A stretch of 10,009 nt of DNA from Euperipatoides rowelli. Its lineage: Eukaryota; Onychophora; Udeonychophora; Euonychophora; Peripatopsidae. Below, piece by piece: positions 7,611 through 10,009 of this stretch. The stretch's first letter is position 1. Every line of letters begins with the position of its first letter. Under the pieces are notes generated by a model. That model made no database searches. It had not been told where the DNA came from and saw only the letters and a list, made by a program, of their open reading frames with translations. Position numbers and translations under genes: made by a program. Location of the stretch: NCBI GenBank assembly GCA_003024985.2, contig PXIH01S0059636.1; one strand, given 5' to 3'.

Positions 7611-8270
7611 CTTAAAGGTCAAATGTAACAGATTTTTTAAATTATTTTTTTTATTATTGATTTTCAAAGATTTTTACTAAAAAAAAAATATCCACTAGAA
7701 AAAATTAAAAACAAAATAGTTTTGAAATAATTGTCTTTAGCTCCTCCCCCTTAAAACAACATTGTCCACTGTATACACCAGGGGAGATATTTTGTGATGT
7801 CATAGACTAGAAATGAATATAGCTTGCTATATTTAACTATAGAATATTTGCTATTTTGTCAGCGTAAAGCTGGATATTATATGGACTAATTGTTTAAATA
7901 CTGTACTTGTAAAAGGTCATAATCAAATTCATCCTTTGTGATATTATGATCCAATTTATTTTCTTAAAACAATCAAAATGACTTTCAATACATATTAAAA
8001 ATACCTCTATTTACATGTTTAATCATTACAAAGAAACAGCTTGTAGAGACAATTTCATCATCAAATTAGTCTTAGACCCCCCAAAAAAAAGTGAACGTTT
8101 CACTTTGTAATCTTAGACTGAGGATAGCAATAGTCTTAATTTTATCTTACAATAACTTTTTTTTATGCATCTTAATTTTTTTTTTCCAGTGGAATTTTTT
8201 TTTTTAGTAATTATCTTTGAAAATCAATAATAAAAAAAAATTTAAAAATCTGTTACATTTGATTTTTAAG
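7611..8270. repeat. Large inverted repeat (about 96-bp arms, about 467-bp spacer)
   Basis: The arm at 7611-7706 and the reverse complement of 8174-8270 align almost end to end by eye, with a few substitutions and small indels in homopolymer runs. Shared blocks include TCAAATGTAACAGATTTTT and TTATTATTGATTTTCAAAGA, and both arms then end in a run of A, TCCACT and another run of A. Similarity fades quickly outside and inside the arms. This could be a MITE-like element with long terminal repeats, or a local inverted duplication. I see no clear target duplication, and the spacer contains no recognisable coding sequence. If transcribed within the Sec6 pre-mRNA it could fold into a long hairpin. Confidence 0.75.
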
Positions 8271-9600
8271 AAAAGACAAAAAAAAAAATAAATAAAAGAC
8301 GACAGCAGAATACTGTTGAGTAATTTGTTTGTGAATTATTTATAATATCTTAAGGCTATACTTATTTTTGTAAGAAATGACAAATGAAAGGAAGCAAAAA
8401 CTCATAACAATGCTTTTTATTCATCAAAATTAAATAAATAAACTAAAATTACCCAAGTTACATTTAACATTTAACTCACAGTGAATTATTGCTATAAAAT
8501 ATTAAAAAATAAATGATACACAGTTTATTTATGGCACAATTAAAGTTGAAAAATATAATGGCAGCCATTTTCTTTATAGTGAGAGATTGAATAAGAAAAT
8601 CTCTCTATTATATTTCATCACACGACCATGTGACTAGAAAAAAATGGTTCATGTTGGTTTAACCTTCAAATCATGACCTCTGCAAATAATGCCCTTTTTA
8701 AAGTTAATTGTGCATCAATTTTTTTTTATTCATAAAATATCCAAAACTTTTGAAATAAATAAAGTTATTTTTATGTGATACTTACCCTTTAAATGAATTA
8801 CACTAAAAATATTTGGTTAAAGTATTAGGCCACAGACACACTCATCAGTGCATCATGACACTTTGCGTTGCTGTGCCACTAACAGTTTAAACACATAAAT
8901 TTAAATAAAATCTGCTACACAGGAATCTGTAAGGGGTTGTGTTTATTTTCAAGGGTTTTCGGAAGAAAAATGATAGAGCTTGCTTTAAAAATTGTCGTGG
9001 TGACAAGCTGTGGCTAGAGATATCAACGCCTTTTTTTTTAAAGCACATAGTTTTCAATGGGAAGCGCCAAACACAATGCTAGTTGCTGCTCAAACTCAAA
9101 AAATATCTTTACATTTCTGGTCTGCAAATTGTTTCGATATGGGATAAACAATGACAAAACAAATAGTAATTATTTAGCATATTTATTTTAAAGAAAGAAA
9201 CTAAATCATCAATACAAGGGCAATACGTCATTAGTTTTACATTGCAGTAGATTAATTATTAAATATTAAAAAAAATAGCTGAACTATTTATTCATTAGCT
9301 TGAAAACCTAGATGCCTACAACAGAGTATCGCTAGCTAACAAAAGTTTGATTTAGTTCTAATTTTAATACAACCATGCAAACAAAATATAGTGATGACGT
9401 CTTATTGGATTGAAACAAATTATACCATTAAAATAATCAAATTTATACTGAAATAAAGATTGAAAATATAAAGTTGGAACACTCTAAAACAGTTTTATCA
9501 TAACATACTGAATTAGTATCATTTTGTTTTTCAAATACGAGTAAGCAAAAGAAAAAAAAAGAGTTATATATTCTGTTAGGCTAATTAAAAAAATATTATT
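8271..9600. other. AT-rich stretch without recognisable features
   Basis: No exon, RNA gene or transposon end is supported here on either strand. Bases about 8830-9140 are less AT-rich than their surroundings and contain words such as GTGTTTATTTTCAAGGG, perhaps an old repeat, but I cannot assign it. The TACAGTA word common earlier in the window is absent. Confidence 0.5.
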
Positions 9601-9603
9601 AGT

Positions 9604-9719
9604 AATAATATAATCAATGACTGACTTCATCCAACTTGTACAACAAATATAAGAATGAAGACTCTTCCACACTCAATGTTGTCTGTGTACATGTGGAAGT
9701 CTTCAATAATATAATCAAT
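9604..9719. repeat. Stem-loop bracketed by a 15-bp direct repeat
   Basis: AATAATATAATCAAT occurs at 9604-9618 and again at 9705-9719. Directly before the second copy is an inverted repeat: GAAGACT (9657-9663) and TCCAC (9666-9670) pair with AGTCTTC (9698-9704) and GTGGA (9693-9697), with a two-base bulge. The arrangement is seen directly; it could be a small footprint or a foldback element, and its origin is unknown. Confidence 0.55.
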
Positions 9720-9811
9720 AATATTCAATATTTTATTAATAATAAATATTAATGATCAGAAAAATTAAATAGATATTTTATTAATATTTATTAATAATGA
9801 ATAATATTTTG
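9705..9811. repeat. AT-only palindromic low-complexity tract
   Basis: Overlapping AATATT, TTATTAATA and TAATAATGA words form several imperfect inverted pairs, for example around 9730-9750 and 9770-9800. Likely simple-sequence DNA. Confidence 0.55.
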
Positions 9812-9840
9812 CTTAAAATGCCGGCGTGGTGGATAGATTT

Positions 9841-9860
9841 AAGTTAAGTTAAGTTAAGTT
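9841..9860. repeat. (AAGTT)4 microsatellite
   Basis: Four exact tandem copies of AAGTT, continuing imperfectly into ACAG. Short simple repeat within intronic sequence. Confidence 0.9.
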
Positions 9861-10009
9861 ACAGATAGAATGATGATTAGCAAAAGCTTTTACATCGATA
9901 AACATTTTAACACAAGCTTAAAAAAAAGGTATTGGAACACAAAAATATATCTAACAAATTCTTAAATCCATTCAATGACTTATTATTGGGTATTTCACTT
10001 GGAATCTCA

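Larger units (their letters stand above)
5266..10009 (+). other. Large Sec6/EXOC3 intron (partial, at least 4.7 kb)
   Basis: It starts GTAAGA, and no convincing exon follows on the + strand. It carries the nested hAT and piggyBac-like insertions, the large inverted repeat and the repeats near the right end. Bases 5266-5780 are AT-rich with nothing recognisable. That the whole stretch is intron depends on the missing downstream exon lying beyond 10009, or on the gene model being incomplete. Confidence 0.6.

Noticed and set aside
8171-8200. Splice-acceptor-like T tract followed by CCAG
   Set aside because: All three frames after it meet a stop within a few codons to about a dozen codons, with no Sec6-like sequence. 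The T tract is part of the large inverted repeat.
9484-9672. 62-codon open frame on the - strand
   Set aside because: It overlaps the stem-loop and AT-rich repeats; the hydrophobic stretches come from A/T-rich codons. No evidence it is a gene.
1-10009. CRISPR array, bacterial operon, phage or viral genes
   Set aside because: No regularly spaced repeats, no dense open frames and no viral protein motifs; the spliceosomal gene structure marks it as animal nuclear DNA.

Overview
This is a window of animal (most likely invertebrate, perhaps arthropod) nuclear DNA. It is very A+T-rich, full of A and T homopolymer runs, has no bacterial-style gene packing, and carries one clear intron-exon gene on the + strand. 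By translation and splice signals I recognise four consecutive internal coding exons of the exocyst subunit Sec6/EXOC3 (1076-1168, 2876-2969, 4955-5025, 5126-5265). They join in one open frame to give about 132 residues of the central to C-terminal part of the protein. Neither end of the gene is present: no start codon, no earlier exon in bases 1-1075 and no later exon after 5265, so the window lies inside a larger transcription unit.

Layout: 1-1075 is upstream intron, with a decayed tRNA-like sequence on the - strand (about 137-204) and a perfect 14-bp hairpin (572-619). Intron 1169-2875 shows no recognisable element. Intron 2970-4954 holds a candidate, poorly preserved hAT-like element (3088-4861), with a possible solo LTR inside it (3875-4487) and a dense patch of TACAGTA/TACTGTA words. 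Intron 5026-5125 is only 100 bp. The last intron (5266 to the end) holds the best-supported mobile DNA: a non-autonomous hAT element (5789-7554) with an exact 8-bp target duplication, interrupted by a piggyBac-like element (6019-7085) with TTAA on both sides and decayed transposase traces. About 50 bp further on is a large inverted repeat (arms 7611-7706 and 8174-8270). The window ends in AT-rich palindromic sequence, a stem-loop with flanking direct repeats, and a short (AAGTT)4 microsatellite.

Functionally there is one gene: its product would join the octameric exocyst tethering complex that docks secretory vesicles at the plasma membrane. Everything else is intron, mostly old transposon debris. 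I found no CRISPR array, operon or novel multi-gene system. The most rewarding structures are the nested hAT/piggyBac insertion, the large inverted repeat beside it and the excess of the TACAGTA word.
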